The position numbers and the translations under genes were made by a program. 64,000 bases of DNA, taken from NCBI RefSeq assembly GCF_023023025.1, contig NZ_CP095481.1, positions 4,278,001-4,342,000 on the forward strand, written 5' to 3'. Positions 42,629-51,748 of the stretch are shown in pieces. The first letter of the stretch is position 1. Every line of letters begins with the position of its first letter. Source of the DNA: Amycolatopsis sp. WQ 127309 (GTDB lineage Bacteria > Actinomycetota > Actinomycetes > Mycobacteriales > Pseudonocardiaceae). The notes under the pieces are model-generated. The model had not been told where the DNA came from. It ran no database searches and saw only the letters and a list, made by a program, of their open reading frames with translations.

Positions 42629-43720
42629 TCAGGCCAGCACTCGGATGTCGTGGGTCGCCGCGCCCGGCTCCGCCCAGCTCAGCAGTCGCGCCGCCGCGCT
42701 CTCCAGGGCCTCGAGGTCCCGCTTCGGCAGCTTCTCGAACGGCGTCAGCTCCACCACCGCCGCCTTGCGCTCCTTCCGGAGTTCCCAGAACCCGCGCACG
42801 TACCCACCCGTCATGAGCGTCCCCTTGACCAGGCCGTTCTGCGTGATGACGCGCTTGCGGTGCTCGTCGCTGATCACCCGGGTGCGGTCGGCGTACGACA
42901 GGATCGTCTGGTCGAACGGCCCCAGCAGCCGCGGCGGCGCCGGGACGTCCTCGTCCGGCACGGACAGCTCCGGCAGGTCCAGCAGCTCGCGGCCGTCCGG
43001 GTCGCGGTAGCGGCGCAGGTCCATCTCCGCCGCGACCTCGCCCAGCCGGGTGATGCCGGCCCACGTCTGGACGTCCGCCACCGTCGCCGGGCCGAACGCG
43101 CGCAGGTACCGCTCGATCAGCGCGGCGGGCGACGGCAGCGGCAGCGGCGCGCCGACCCACTCGTCCAGGCACGCGTACGTCGTCTGGCCGGCCTTGCCCC
43201 AGATCGCCCGCGGCGGCACCTGCACCAGCGGCAGCCGGCCGCGGGCCAGGTGGGTGAGGGACGCCGTCGGGACGTCCGGCCACCGCCGCGCCAGCTCGGC
43301 GCCCAGCGCGGTGCTCGACAGCGGCGCGTCGAGCAGCAGCTCCCGCGCGGCCGCGGCGACGACGTCGTGGTCCAGCCCGGTCAGCGCCTGCGCGTGCAGG
43401 GTGTTCTGCTTGAGGTCGCGGTCGTAGAGCACCTGCACCGCCGGCCGCCACGCCAGCGCGTCCGCCGCGGTCACGAGGTGGACCGTGCCGCGCATCAGCG
43501 CGATCCGGACCACCCGGCGGCTCTCCAGCAGCTCCGCCAGGTCCGCCGGCCGGAAGCCGTGCAGGCGCGCCCACAGCGCGTAGTACGGCGGGAACGGCGC
43601 CTGCGCCTGCAGCCCGGCCAGGTGCGCCACCGCGTCGAAGGCGGACAGCTTCGCGCGGCGCAGCAGCAGCTGGCGCTCCAGTGTCGCGCGGTTCAGCGCC
43701 CGCCGGCTCAACGTCGTCAC
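42629..43720 (-). CDS. Winged-helix DNA glycosylase, AlkZ/AlkX family (HTH_42)
   Basis: A 363-residue protein of PF06224. The catalytic QxQ motif is present as QAQ (residues 38-40) in HLAGLQAQAPFPPYYALW; LMRGTVHLVTAADALAWRP and LLGPFDQTILSYADR are other family blocks. Members excise bulky or crosslinked alkylated bases; some guard natural-product producers from their own genotoxin. No such cluster is in the window, so it may be a housekeeping AlkX-type copy. Start GTG 43720. Confidence 0.85.
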   Translation of the reverse strand: MTTLSRRALNRATLERQLLLRRAKLSAFDAVAHLAGLQAQAPFPPYYALWARLHGFRPADLAELLESRRVVRIALMRGTVHLVTAADALAWRPAVQVLYDRDLKQNTLHAQALTGLDHDVVAAAARELLLDAPLSSTALGAELARRWPDVPTASLTHLARGRLPLVQVPPRAIWGKAGQTTYACLDEWVGAPLPLPSPAALIERYLRAFGPATVADVQTWAGITRLGEVAAEMDLRRYRDPDGRELLDLPELSVPDEDVPAPPRLLGPFDQTILSYADRTRVISDEHRKRVITQNGLVKGTLMTGGYVRGFWELRKERKAAVVELTPFEKLPKRDLEALESAAARLLSWAEPGAATHDIRVLA

Positions 43721-43799
43721 AGCGTCAGCCTAACGATCACCCCGGACAGTTCCGGTCCTCGATTCGCTCCCTCGCCGGGCGTGATCCATACTTCCGGCC

Positions 43800-44855
43800 A
43801 TGGCCGAGTTCGCCGCCCCCGCCGTCGGGGACTGGGACTTCCCGCGCGGCACCGCGAGCATCGAGCTGATGACCCGCTTCGCCGCCGACCGCGGCCTGGC
43901 CGCCGGCCGGCTCCTCGCGGCGACGTCGTTGTCCGCGGACCTGCTCGCCGACCCGGCGGCGCAGGTCGACGCGCGCCAGGAGCTGGCCGTCGTCCGCGCG
44001 CTGGCCGCGGTGGACGGTTCGGACGCGACGGCCCTCGAGCTCGGGCGCCGCTACCGCGTCACCACCTTCGGCATCTTCGGGTTCGCCTGCATCAGCAGCC
44101 CCACGCTGCGGGACGCGATGCTGCTGGCGCTGCGCTACTTCGACCTCAGCTTCGCGTTCTGCATCCCGAACGTCGTGGCCGACGGCGACCGCATCGCCAT
44201 CGAGCTCGACAGCAGCCGCGTGCCCGCCGACGTCGCCCGGTTCCTCGTGCTGCGTGACCTGTCCGCGATCTTCGCCGTGATGCGTGACCTGCTGCCCGAG
44301 ATCGCGCTGGACGACCTGAGTTTCCGCCACGAAGCGTCCACAGTGGACGCCTACCGGGCGGCGTTCGGCGTCGAGCCCCGGTTCGGCGCCGACGCCTGCC
44401 GCGCGACCCTCGACCCGGCGTTCCTCGCGCTGCCGCTGCCGCAGGCCAACGAGCAGACCGTCGCGCTCTGCGCCGCGCAGTGCGAGGCCCTCGTCGCCCG
44501 CCGGCGGCAGCGGTCCGGGATCTCCCAGCAGGTGCGCGAACGCCTGGTGCGGCTCGGCGGCGTCGACGCCGGGATGGACGAGATCGCCCGTCAGCTCACG
44601 CTCAGCACGCGCACGCTGCGGCGGCGCCTGGCCGAGGCCGGCACCAGCTACCGCGCGCTGGTCGACGAAGTCCGCCAGGCGCTGGCCGAGGAGCTGCTCG
44701 ACACCGGCGTGCTGTCCGTCGAGGACGTCGCGTACCGGCTCGGGTACGCCGAGGCGTCGAGCTTCATCTACGCGTTCAAGCGCTGGACCGGGATGACGCC
44801 CGCCGCTTTCGCCCGTCGTTTCCGCGCTGCTCGGCAAGCACTGCCGGGTAGGTGA
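43800..44855 (+). CDS. AraC family regulator with arabinose-binding-like N-terminal domain
   Basis: A 351-residue activator of the OruR/ArgR2-like AraC group. The N-terminal sensory domain (ATALELGRRYRVTTFGIFGFACISS) precedes the double HTH: MDEIARQLTLSTRTLRRRLAEAG and VEDVAYRLGYAEASSFIYAFKRWTG. Such proteins often control sterol, lipid or aromatic oxidation genes, so the nearby GMC/monooxygenase operon is a candidate target. CATACT (43787-43792) eight bases before the ATG suggests a leaderless mRNA. Overlaps the convergent TetR gene by 80 bp. Confidence 0.87.
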   Translation: MAEFAAPAVGDWDFPRGTASIELMTRFAADRGLAAGRLLAATSLSADLLADPAAQVDARQELAVVRALAAVDGSDATALELGRRYRVTTFGIFGFACISSPTLRDAMLLALRYFDLSFAFCIPNVVADGDRIAIELDSSRVPADVARFLVLRDLSAIFAVMRDLLPEIALDDLSFRHEASTVDAYRAAFGVEPRFGADACRATLDPAFLALPLPQANEQTVALCAAQCEALVARRRQRSGISQQVRERLVRLGGVDAGMDEIARQLTLSTRTLRRRLAEAGTSYRALVDEVRQALAEELLDTGVLSVEDVAYRLGYAEASSFIYAFKRWTGMTPAAFARRFRAARQALPGR

Positions 44856-45444
44856 TTTTCAGCAGGTTGAGGATCGAATCGGTGAGGAACGTACGCAGCG
44901 CCGTCCGGTCCAGCGTGCCGCGGATGAGCCACTCGCGCGACGCCGCCCGCAGCATCCCGCCGAACGACCGGATCATCGCCCGCAGCTCTTCGCGCCCTTC
45001 GGTCACGTCCGTCATCAGCGCGGCTTCGAGCACGCGGTCGGCGGCGATCTCGTCCGCCTCCAGCATGATCCGCTCGATCTCGGGGTCGCGGCCCGCCGAT
45101 TCCGGCCCGATCACGGTCAGCCAGGCGTCCCGGTTGCGGTCCACGACGTCGATCCAGCGCTCGACGCCGATCGCCAGCCGCTGCTCCATCGTGGTGTCCG
45201 GCAGCGCCTCGGTGACCGGCGCCGGCACGATCATCAGCTGCCGCACCACTTCCAGGTACAGCTCGCGCTTCCCGCCGAAGTAGTGGTTGATCAGCGGGCG
45301 CGCCACCCCGGCCGCGGCGGCGATGTCCGAAGTGGACACCGACGCGTAGCTGCCCGCGCCGAACAGGTGCCGCGCGGCCGCGAGGATCTCGGCGCGCCGC
45401 TCGGCGGGCTCGAGCCGCCGGCGGGGCCGCGTTCCGCTGGTCAT
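44776..45444 (-). CDS. TetR family transcriptional regulator
   Basis: A 222-residue repressor. HTH: ILAAARHLFGAGSYASVSTSDIAAAAGVA followed by NHYFGGKRELYLEVV (read as two adjoining blocks). Start ATG 45444 behind GAGGCTGAG; the frame stays open to 45525 but that extension crosses the operator. The last 80 bp overlap the AraC gene. A TTGAC/GTCAA array at 45475-45501 is its likely own operator. Confidence 0.85.
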   Translation of the reverse strand: MTSGTRPRRRLEPAERRAEILAAARHLFGAGSYASVSTSDIAAAAGVARPLINHYFGGKRELYLEVVRQLMIVPAPVTEALPDTTMEQRLAIGVERWIDVVDRNRDAWLTVIGPESAGRDPEIERIMLEADEIAADRVLEAALMTDVTEGREELRAMIRSFGGMLRAASREWLIRGTLDRTALRTFLTDSILNLLKITYPAVLAEQRGNDGRKRRASSRSSA

Positions 45445-45474
45445 CCGCTCAGCCTCGCCGGGGAGCGGCACGCT

Positions 45475-45501
45475 GTCAACAAGTAATTGACTTCTCGTCA
45501 A
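45475..45501. promoter_or_regulatory. GTCAA/TTGAC operator array upstream of TetR gene
   Basis: GTCAA (45475-45479), TTGAC (45487-45491) and GTCAA (45497-45501) form two overlapping palindromes, with spacers of seven and five bases. The AT-rich segment lies 31 bp upstream of the TetR start and is probably autoregulatory. Confidence 0.5.
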
Positions 45502-45629
45502 GAGAGTGGCTCCCTTGGCGGGCAACCGAAGCCGCTGCCGTTACGGAACCGGAACAACCCGCCGGTAACTTCCCGGCGCCCGGACACGACGAGACGGCAG
45601 GGGGTCCTTGTGACCGGGGGGAGGAACAG

Positions 45630-45962
45630 ATGATCGAAGACGACGCGCCGATCCGGCCGGCGGGACGCTGGGTGAGCGTCCGCCTGCAGCATCGTCACGT
45701 CAGCTTCGACGACGCCTTCGTACCCGACGAGCCGGTCCCGGACGGCGACTGCGCGGACGACGAGTCCCTGTCGTACTCCGGAATCGTGATCACGAGCTTC
45801 GACCAGGGGTCGAAAGTGGCCGAACGCTGGATCCCGCTCGGCGTCGACCCTTCCGAATCGGACGACGAAGAACTGATCGAGCAGCTGCGCGAAGCCCTTC
45901 TCTGGCAAGCGGGGCGACCGCCCCAGGAAGCTTCCGGCGATGACCTGCCGCGGCCCTCGTGA
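45630..45962 (+). CDS. Hypothetical acidic protein
   Basis: A 110-residue soluble protein, not recognised, very acidic in its middle (VPDGDCADDESL) and end (DPSESDDEELIEQL). ATG 45630 follows GGGGGGAGGAAC, a very strong ribosome site. Single gene, ended by a 21-bp hairpin that includes its stop codon. Confidence 0.65.
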   Translation: MIEDDAPIRPAGRWVSVRLQHRHVSFDDAFVPDEPVPDGDCADDESLSYSGIVITSFDQGSKVAERWIPLGVDPSESDDEELIEQLREALLWQAGRPPQEASGDDLPRPS

Positions 45963-46002
45963 GTGGTAATGCGGTTCTGACCCGCATTACCACTCACGAG
46001 GG
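45954..46002. terminator. 21-bp perfect hairpin shared by two gene ends
   Basis: 45954-45974 pairs perfectly with 45982-46002 around a seven-base loop. It contains the TGA of the gene at 45630 and the TGA of paaR on the other strand, so both convergent ORFs end inside their shared terminator. Confidence 0.75.
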
Positions 46003-46584
46003 CGTGCGCAGGCCTTCGAACGCCACCTTGCACACCGCGTCGGCCACTTCCGCCGCCGAGCCGCGGCGGGGCCGGTACCACTCGATCAGCGAGTTGACCA
46101 TGCCGAAGATCAGCCGCGCGATCACCGCCGGGTCGACGTCCGGGCGGATGTCGCCCTCGGCTTCGGCCTGCTTCACCAGGTCCGTCACCAGGAGGTCGAA
46201 TTCGCGCCGGCGAGCCAGCGCGGCGCGTTCCACCTTCGTGTTGCCGCGGACGCGCAGCAGCAGCGTGACGAACGGCAGCCGGTCGGCCAGCACCAGCACG
46301 CTGCCGCGCACCAGGTGCTCCAGCCGGTCGACGGCCCGCCCGTCGAGCCGGGCCGTCTCCTCGGCGACGGCGAACAACCCGTCCAGGGCCCGGTCGACCG
46401 ACAGCCGCAGCAGCTCTTCCTTGCTGGGGACGTGGTGGTAAATGGCCGACTTCGTGATGCCGAGCTTGCGGGAGAGGTCCTCCATGCTCGTGCCGTCGTA
46501 ACCGCGCTCGTTGAACAGCTTCACCGCCACCTGCAGCAGCGATTCGAGGTCGTAGCCGGGACGTCCGCGCCGGGGCGCCGTCAC
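45994..46584 (-). CDS. paaR: TetR family regulator of phenylacetate genes (PaaR-like)
   Basis: A 196-residue TetR protein: HTH SLLQVAVKLFNERGYDGTSM with LGITKSAIYHHVPSKEELL. The GTG at 46584 overlaps the paaK stop by four bases (GTGA), so it is the last gene of paaI-paaK-paaR. Position and family match PaaR of actinobacteria, which represses paa genes until phenylacetyl-CoA appears (family knowledge). Candidate operators are at 48286 and 48392. Confidence 0.75.
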   Translation of the reverse strand: MTAPRRGRPGYDLESLLQVAVKLFNERGYDGTSMEDLSRKLGITKSAIYHHVPSKEELLRLSVDRALDGLFAVAEETARLDGRAVDRLEHLVRGSVLVLADRLPFVTLLLRVRGNTKVERAALARRREFDLLVTDLVKQAEAEGDIRPDVDPAVIARLIFGMVNSLIEWYRPRRGSAAEVADAVCKVAFEGLRTPS

Positions 46585-47858
46585 GGCTTCTCCCGCTGGT
46601 CCACGATGCGCCGCATCTTGCCCATCGAGCGCTCCAGGGTGTCCGGGTCGACGACGTCCACCGACACCGTCACGCCGACGCCGTCCTTCACGCCGGTCAC
46701 CAGCTCGGCGGCGGCGCGCACCCGGTCCTCGGCGACGGCGTCGTGCCGGGCCTCGACCAGCACGGTCAGGTGGTCGAGCCGCCCGCGCGTGGACCGGACG
46801 AGCTGGAAGTGCGGGCTGAGGGAAGCCGTCCGCAGCACGATCTCCTCGATCTGGGTGGGGAAGACGTTGACGCCGCGCAGGATGATCAGGTCGTCGGTGC
46901 GGCCGGTGACCTTGTCCATCCGCCGGAACGCCGGCCGCGCGGTGCCCGGGTTCAGCGCGGTCAGGTCGCGCGTGCGGTAGCGGATGATCGGCAGGGCCTG
47001 CTTGGTCAGCGACGTGAACACCAGCTCGCCGGTCTCGCCGCCGCCCAGCACGTGCTCGTCGAAGGGGTCGATCACCTCGGGGAAAAAGTGGTCCTCCCAG
47101 ATGTGCAGGCCGTCCTTCGTCTCGACGCACTCCTGCGCGACGCCGGGGCCCATCACCTCGGACAGCCCGTAGATGTCGACGGCGTCGATCGCGAACCGCT
47201 CTTCGATCTCCGTGCGCATCTGCTCGGTCCACGGCTCGGCGCCGAAGATCCCGACCTGCAGGGAACTTTCCCGCGGGTCGACGCCCTGGCGCTCGAACTC
47301 GTCGAGCAGCGTCAGCATGTACGACGGCGTCACCATGATGATCTCGGGCCGGAAGTCGGTGATCAGCTGTACCTGCCGCGCCGTCATGCCGCCGGACGCC
47401 GGGATCACCGTGCAGCCCAGCTTTTCCGCGCCGTAGTGCGCGCCGAGACCGCCGGTGAACAGGCCGTAGCCGTACGCGTTGTGCAGCTTGTGGCCCGCCC
47501 GCCCGCCCGCCGCGTGGATCGACCGGGCCATCACCGTGGCCCAGGTGTCGATGTCCTGTTCGGTGTAGCCGACGACGGTGGCCTTGCCGGTCGTGCCGCT
47601 GGAGGCGTGGATGCGCCGCACCTGGTCCTGCGGCACGGCGAACATCCCGAACGGGTAGTTCTCGCGCAGGTCCTGCTTGGTGGTGAACGGGAACTTCGCC
47701 AGGTCGGCGAGTTCTTCGCAGTCGTCCGGGTGCACGCCGGCGTCGTCGAACTTCTTCGTGTACGCGGGCACGTTCGCGTAGGCGTGCCGGAGTGTCCACT
47801 GCAGACGCTCGAGCTGCAGCGCGGCCAGCTCGTCGGCGGAGAGGTTCGCCTCGATCAT
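46581..47858 (-). CDS. paaK: Phenylacetate-CoA ligase
   Basis: A 425-residue AMP-forming ligase that activates phenylacetate with CoA, the entry step of the pathway. AMP-binding motif ASSGTTGKATVVGYT, then DIYGLSEVMGPGV and YRTRDLTALNPG, and the C-terminal swivel domain with SMGKMRRIVDQREKP carrying the catalytic Lys. Length is standard. ATG 47858 follows GGGAAGAAG and overlaps the paaI stop (ATGA). Confidence 0.95.
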   Translation of the reverse strand: MIEANLSADELAALQLERLQWTLRHAYANVPAYTKKFDDAGVHPDDCEELADLAKFPFTTKQDLRENYPFGMFAVPQDQVRRIHASSGTTGKATVVGYTEQDIDTWATVMARSIHAAGGRAGHKLHNAYGYGLFTGGLGAHYGAEKLGCTVIPASGGMTARQVQLITDFRPEIIMVTPSYMLTLLDEFERQGVDPRESSLQVGIFGAEPWTEQMRTEIEERFAIDAVDIYGLSEVMGPGVAQECVETKDGLHIWEDHFFPEVIDPFDEHVLGGGETGELVFTSLTKQALPIIRYRTRDLTALNPGTARPAFRRMDKVTGRTDDLIILRGVNVFPTQIEEIVLRTASLSPHFQLVRSTRGRLDHLTVLVEARHDAVAEDRVRAAAELVTGVKDGVGVTVSVDVVDPDTLERSMGKMRRIVDQREKP

Positions 47859-48271
47859 GCTTCTTCCCGTTTCCCGGAGATGACGCGGCTGCGGCCGCGG
47901 AATTCGGCGACGGTTTCCGGTCCCGCGGGGGTCTCCCGGTGCACGGTGACGTCGTAGATGCCGTTGCGGCCGTAGCGGGTGCGCTCGGTGGCCGTCGCGA
48001 CGAGGTGGTCGCCGAGGCGGCCGGCGGCGACGAAGGAGATCTCCGCGCCCGCGGCGACGGTGACCGGGCCGTGGGTGTTGCAGGCGCAGGCGAAGGCGGT
48101 GTCGGCGAGCAGGAAGACGTACCCGCCGTGCGCGATGTCGTGCCCGTTGACCATCGACGCGGTGATCGTCATGGTCGCGACCGCGCGCCCGTCGCCCGCC
48201 TCGACGAGGTCGATGCCCAGCGCGCGGGACGCCTCGTCGGCGGCGAACATGGTGTGCGCGGCGTTGGTCAT
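47855..48271 (-). CDS. paaI: Hydroxyphenylacetyl-CoA thioesterase PaaI
   Basis: A 138-residue hotdog thioesterase. GHDIAHGGYVFLLADTAFACACN contains the active-site HGG and Asp region typical of PaaI (split here: NGHDIAHGGYVF and LLADTAFACACNTHG). It relieves CoA trapping by hydrolysing dead-end thioesters. ATG 48271 follows GGAGGG. First gene of the minus-strand paa operon, under the PaaR-like site at 48286. Confidence 0.93.
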   Translation of the reverse strand: MTNAAHTMFAADEASRALGIDLVEAGDGRAVATMTITASMVNGHDIAHGGYVFLLADTAFACACNTHGPVTVAAGAEISFVAAGRLGDHLVATATERTRYGRNGIYDVTVHRETPAGPETVAEFRGRSRVISGKREEA

Positions 48272-48285
48272 GCACCCTCCGTTGA

Positions 48286-48307
48286 CTGACCGAATGGACG
48301 GTCATCC
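48286..48307. promoter_or_regulatory. PaaR-like operator near paaI
   Basis: ACTGACCG-AATGGA-CGGTCATC: TGACCG (48288-48293) and CGGTCA (48300-48305) are perfect arms. This closely fits the ACTNACCG...CGGTNAGT palindrome described for PaaR in corynebacteria (as I recall it). It lies 15 bp upstream of the paaI start. Confidence 0.6.
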
Positions 48308-48391
48308 GGTGGTGCGCCTCAGTAAAGGCAGAGGTCCGGGCCGGTGTCAAGCGCCGGGGCCTTCCGATCTCGGCGGCCAGCGGCTACGATG

Positions 48392-48419
48392 GAATTACTG
48401 AACGTCCGGTAGGTAATTC
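48392..48419. promoter_or_regulatory. Palindromic operator before paaZ
   Basis: GAATTAC (48392-48398) and GTAATTC (48413-48419) are perfect 7-bp arms. The core reads ACTGAACG-TC-CGGTAGGT (48397-48414), similar to the site at 48286 but with two central bases instead of six. It is 20 bp upstream of the paaZ start. Confidence 0.55.
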
Positions 48420-48438
48420 GGTGGAGAGGTCGGACTCG

Positions 48439-50469
48439 ATGGGTTTGCTGCGCAGCTACGTCTCGGGCGAGTGGCACACGGCGGCGGAAGACGGTGTTCC
48501 GCTGCACGACGCCACGACCGGCGAGGAGGTCGCCCGGGTCTCCTCGGCGGGCGTCGACTTCGCGGGCGCGCTCGAATACGGCCGGCGGGTCGGTGGCCCG
48601 GCGCTGCGCGAGCTGACGTTCCACCAGCGGTCGGCGCTGCTCAAGGCGCTGGCGTCGCACCTGCGCGAGCACCGCGAGGAGCTGTACGCACTCTCCGCGA
48701 AGACCGGCTCCACGCTGGGTGACTCCAAGTTCGACATCGACGGCGGCATCGGCGTCCTGTTCAGCTACGCCTCCAAGGGCAAGCGCGAGCTGCCGAACGC
48801 CACCGTCTACGTCGAGGGCGGCGTCGAGCCGCTGAGCAAGGGCGGCACCTTCGTCGCCCAGCACATCGCCACCCCGCTGCGGGGTGTCGCCGTCCAGATC
48901 AACGCGTTCAACTTCCCCGTCTGGGGTCCGCTGGAGAAGTTCGCCCCGGCGTTCCTGGCCGGCGTCCCGAGCCTGGTCAAGCCCGCGAGCCAGACGGCCT
49001 ACCTGACCGCGCGGCTCGTCGAGCTGATCGTCGAGTCGGGCATCCTGCCCGAGGGCTCGCTGCAGTTCGTCGCCGGCAGCGTCGGCGACCTGCTCGACCA
49101 CGTGACCGCGCAGGACCTGGTGTCGTTCACCGGCTCGGCGTCCACCGCGCAGAAGCTGCGCGCGCACCCGGCGATCATCCGCAACGCCGTCCGCTTCAAC
49201 GCCGAGGCCGACTCGCTGAACTGCTCGATCCTCGGCCCGGACGCGCGGCCCGGGACCACGGAGTTCGACCTCTACGTCAAGCAGCTGACCTCGGAGATGA
49301 CGGTCAAGGCCGGCCAGAAGTGCACGGCCATCCGCCGCGCGTTCGTCCCGGCCGAGCTGCTCGACGACGTCGCCGCGGCGGCGTCGGCGCGGCTCGCGAA
49401 GGTGACCGTCGGCAACCCGACGGCCGAAGGCGTCCGGATGGGCGCGCTGGCCAGCCTGGAGCAGCGCGAAGAGGTCCGGCGCTCACTGAAGGCGCTGCTC
49501 GACGCGGGCAGCGTCGTGTTCGGTGACCCGGAGAAGGTCGACGTCGTCGACGCCGATGCCGAGCGCGGCGCGTTCCTCTCCCCGGTGCTGCTGAAGGCCG
49601 ACCCGGAGCGGTCCGAGCCGCACGAGGTCGAGGCGTTCGGCCCGGTCTCGACGCTGCTGCCCTACACCTCCACCGAGCAGGTCATCGAGCTGGCGGCGCG
49701 CGGCGGCGGCAGCCTGGCGGGCTCGATCGTCAGCGCCGACACGGAGTTCGTCCGCGAGGTCGTCCTGGGCGCGGCGGCCTACCACGGCCGGCTGCTGGTC
49801 CTGGACGCCGACGACGCCAAGGAGTCGACCGGCCACGGCTCGCCGATGCCGCAGCTGGTGCACGGCGGCCCCGGCCGCGCGGGCGGCGGCGAGGAGATGG
49901 GCGGGATCCGCGGCGTGCTGCACCACATGCAGCGCACGGCCGTGCAGGGCTCGCCGGCGGTGCTCACCGCGGTGACCGGCCGCTGGGTCGCCGGCGCGCC
50001 GCGCACCGAGAGCGACGTCCACCCGTTCCGCAAGTCCCTGGCCGAGCTGCGCATCGGCGACTCCGTCGTCGCCGGGCCGCGCACGGTCCTGCAGTCCGAC
50101 GTCGACCACTTCGCCGAGTTCACCGGCGACACGTTCTACGCGCACACCGATCCCGCGGCCGCGGCCGCGAACCCGCTGTTCGGCGGGATCGTCGCGCACG
50201 GCTACCTGGTCGTCTCGTTCGCGGCGGGCCTGTTCGTCTCGCCCGAGCCCGGCCCGGTCCTGGCCAACTACGGCCTGGAGAACCTGCGGTTCCTCACGCC
50301 GGTGAAGGTGGACGACGCGCTGACCGTGACGCTCACCGCCAAGCAGATCACGCCGCGCATCGACCAGGAGTACGGCGAGGTCCGCTGGGACGCCGACGTG
50401 ACCAACCAGGACGGCGATTCCGTCGCGAAGTACGACGTTCTGACCCTCGTGTCGAAGGAGCAGCCGTGA
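48439..50469 (+). CDS. paaZ: Bifunctional oxepin-CoA hydrolase/aldehyde dehydrogenase PaaZ
   Basis: A 676-residue fusion. Residues about 1-520 are the aldehyde dehydrogenase, with the general-base Glu in AEADSLNCS and the nucleophile Cys in [11 protein letters not shown]. Residues about 535-676 are the MaoC-type hydratase with its catalytic Asp and His in [18 protein letters not shown]. PaaZ opens the oxepin-CoA ring and oxidises the aldehyde. ATG 48439 follows GAGAGG. First gene of paaZABCDE. Confidence 0.95.
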   Translation: MGLLRSYVSGEWHTAAEDGVPLHDATTGEEVARVSSAGVDFAGALEYGRRVGGPALRELTFHQRSALLKALASHLREHREELYALSAKTGSTLGDSKFDIDGGIGVLFSYASKGKRELPNATVYVEGGVEPLSKGGTFVAQHIATPLRGVAVQINAFNFPVWGPLEKFAPAFLAGVPSLVKPASQTAYLTARLVELIVESGILPEGSLQFVAGSVGDLLDHVTAQDLVSFTGSASTAQKLRAHPAIIRNAVRFNAEADSLNCSILGPDARPGTTEFDLYVKQLTSEMTVKAGQKCTAIRRAFVPAELLDDVAAAASARLAKVTVGNPTAEGVRMGALASLEQREEVRRSLKALLDAGSVVFGDPEKVDVVDADAERGAFLSPVLLKADPERSEPHEVEAFGPVSTLLPYTSTEQVIELAARGGGSLAGSIVSADTEFVREVVLGAAAYHGRLLVLDADDAKESTGHGSPMPQLVHGGPGRAGGGEEMGGIRGVLHHMQRTAVQGSPAVLTAVTGRWVAGAPRTESDVHPFRKSLAELRIGDSVVAGPRTVLQSDVDHFAEFTGDTFYAHTDPAAAAANPLFGGIVAHGYLVVSFAAGLFVSPEPGPVLANYGLENLRFLTPVKVDDALTVTLTAKQITPRIDQEYGEVRWDADVTNQDGDSVAKYDVLTLVSKEQP

Positions 50470-51395
50470 CCGCCGTCTTGGAAGAGCAGTTCGAGGCCGT
50501 CATCGAGCGTGACCAGCGCATCGAGCCGCGCGACTGGGTGCCCGACGGCTACCGCAAGACGATGATCCGGCAGATCGCGCAGCACGCGCACTCCGAGATC
50601 ATCGGCATGCAGCCCGAGGGCAACTGGATCACGCGCGCGCCGTCGTTGCGGCGCAAGGCGATCCTGCTCGCCAAGGTGCAGGACGAGGCCGGCCACGGGC
50701 TCTACCTGTACTCGGCCGCGGCGACCCTGGGCGCCGACCGCGCGGACCTGACCGACAAGCTGATCACCGGCAAGCAGAAGTACTCGTCGATCTTCAACTA
50801 CCCGACGCTGACCTTCGCCGACGTCGGCGTGATCGGCTGGCTGGTCGACGGCGCGGCGATCTGCAACCAGGTGCCGCTGTGCCGCAGCTCGTACGGGCCG
50901 TACGCGCGGGCGATGATCCGCATCTGCAAGGAGGAGTCGTTCCACCAGCGGCAGGGCTACGAGCTGCTGATGACGATGATGAAGGGCACCCAGCAGCAGC
51001 GGGACATGGTCCAGGAGGCCGTGAACCGCTGGTGGTGGCCGTCGCTGATGATGTTCGGCCCGCCGGACGCCGACTCGCCGAACACCGCGCAGTCGATGGC
51101 GTGGAAGGTCAAGCGCCACACCAACGACGAGCTGCGGCAGCGTTTCGTCGACATGTCGGTGCCGCAGGCGGCCGCGCTCGGCGTCACGTTCCCGGACGCC
51201 TCGTTGAAGTGGAACTCGGAACGCGAGCACTACGACTTCGGCGCTGTGGACTGGGACGAGTTCAAGAACGTGTTGAAGGGCAACGGCCCGTGCAACGCGT
51301 CGCGCGTCGCCCACCGGCGTCGCGCGCACGACGACGGCGCGTGGGTTCGCGAGGCCGCCGTGGCGCACGCGGCGAAGAAAGAGGAGCGCAAGTGA
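50466..51395 (+). CDS. paaA: 1,2-phenylacetyl-CoA epoxidase catalytic subunit PaaA
   Basis: A 309-residue diiron oxygenase subunit. Iron ligands are visible in the two helices: [11 protein letters not shown] and [15 protein letters not shown]. It forms the 2,3-epoxide of phenylacetyl-CoA with PaaC, B and E. GTG 50466 overlaps the paaZ stop by four bases. Confidence 0.96.
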   Translation: MTAVLEEQFEAVIERDQRIEPRDWVPDGYRKTMIRQIAQHAHSEIIGMQPEGNWITRAPSLRRKAILLAKVQDEAGHGLYLYSAAATLGADRADLTDKLITGKQKYSSIFNYPTLTFADVGVIGWLVDGAAICNQVPLCRSSYGPYARAMIRICKEESFHQRQGYELLMTMMKGTQQQRDMVQEAVNRWWWPSLMMFGPPDADSPNTAQSMAWKVKRHTNDELRQRFVDMSVPQAAALGVTFPDASLKWNSEREHYDFGAVDWDEFKNVLKGNGPCNASRVAHRRRAHDDGAWVREAAVAHAAKKEERK

Positions 51396-51748
51396 GCGAC
51401 CTGACTGCCGAAGGCGGCCACGGCGCCGTCCCGCTCGAGGGCGTTCCCGCCGCGCCCGGGCCGGTCAAGCACGACTGGCCGTTGTACGAGGTGTTCGTCC
51501 GGGGCAAGCGCGGGCTGAACCACGTGCACGTCGGCTCGCTGCACGCGGCCGACGACGAGATGGCGCTGCACCACGCGCGTGACCTGTACACCCGGCGCAA
51601 CGAAGGCGTGTCGATCTGGGTCGTGCGCGCCTCCGACATCACGGCGTCGTCGCCGGACGAGAAGGACCCGTTCTTCGCGCCGAGCGGCGACAAGGTCTAC
51701 CGGCACCCGACGTTCTACGACATCCCCGAGGAGGTGCCGCACATATGA
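51392..51748 (+). CDS. paaB: Phenylacetyl-CoA epoxidase subunit PaaB
   Basis: A 118-residue small subunit: [41 protein letters not shown] (in two blocks), [16 protein letters not shown]. It bridges the PaaAC dimers. GTG 51392 overlaps the paaA stop, and its end overlaps paaC by four bases. Confidence 0.95.
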   Translation: MSDLTAEGGHGAVPLEGVPAAPGPVKHDWPLYEVFVRGKRGLNHVHVGSLHAADDEMALHHARDLYTRRNEGVSIWVVRASDITASSPDEKDPFFAPSGDKVYRHPTFYDIPEEVPHI

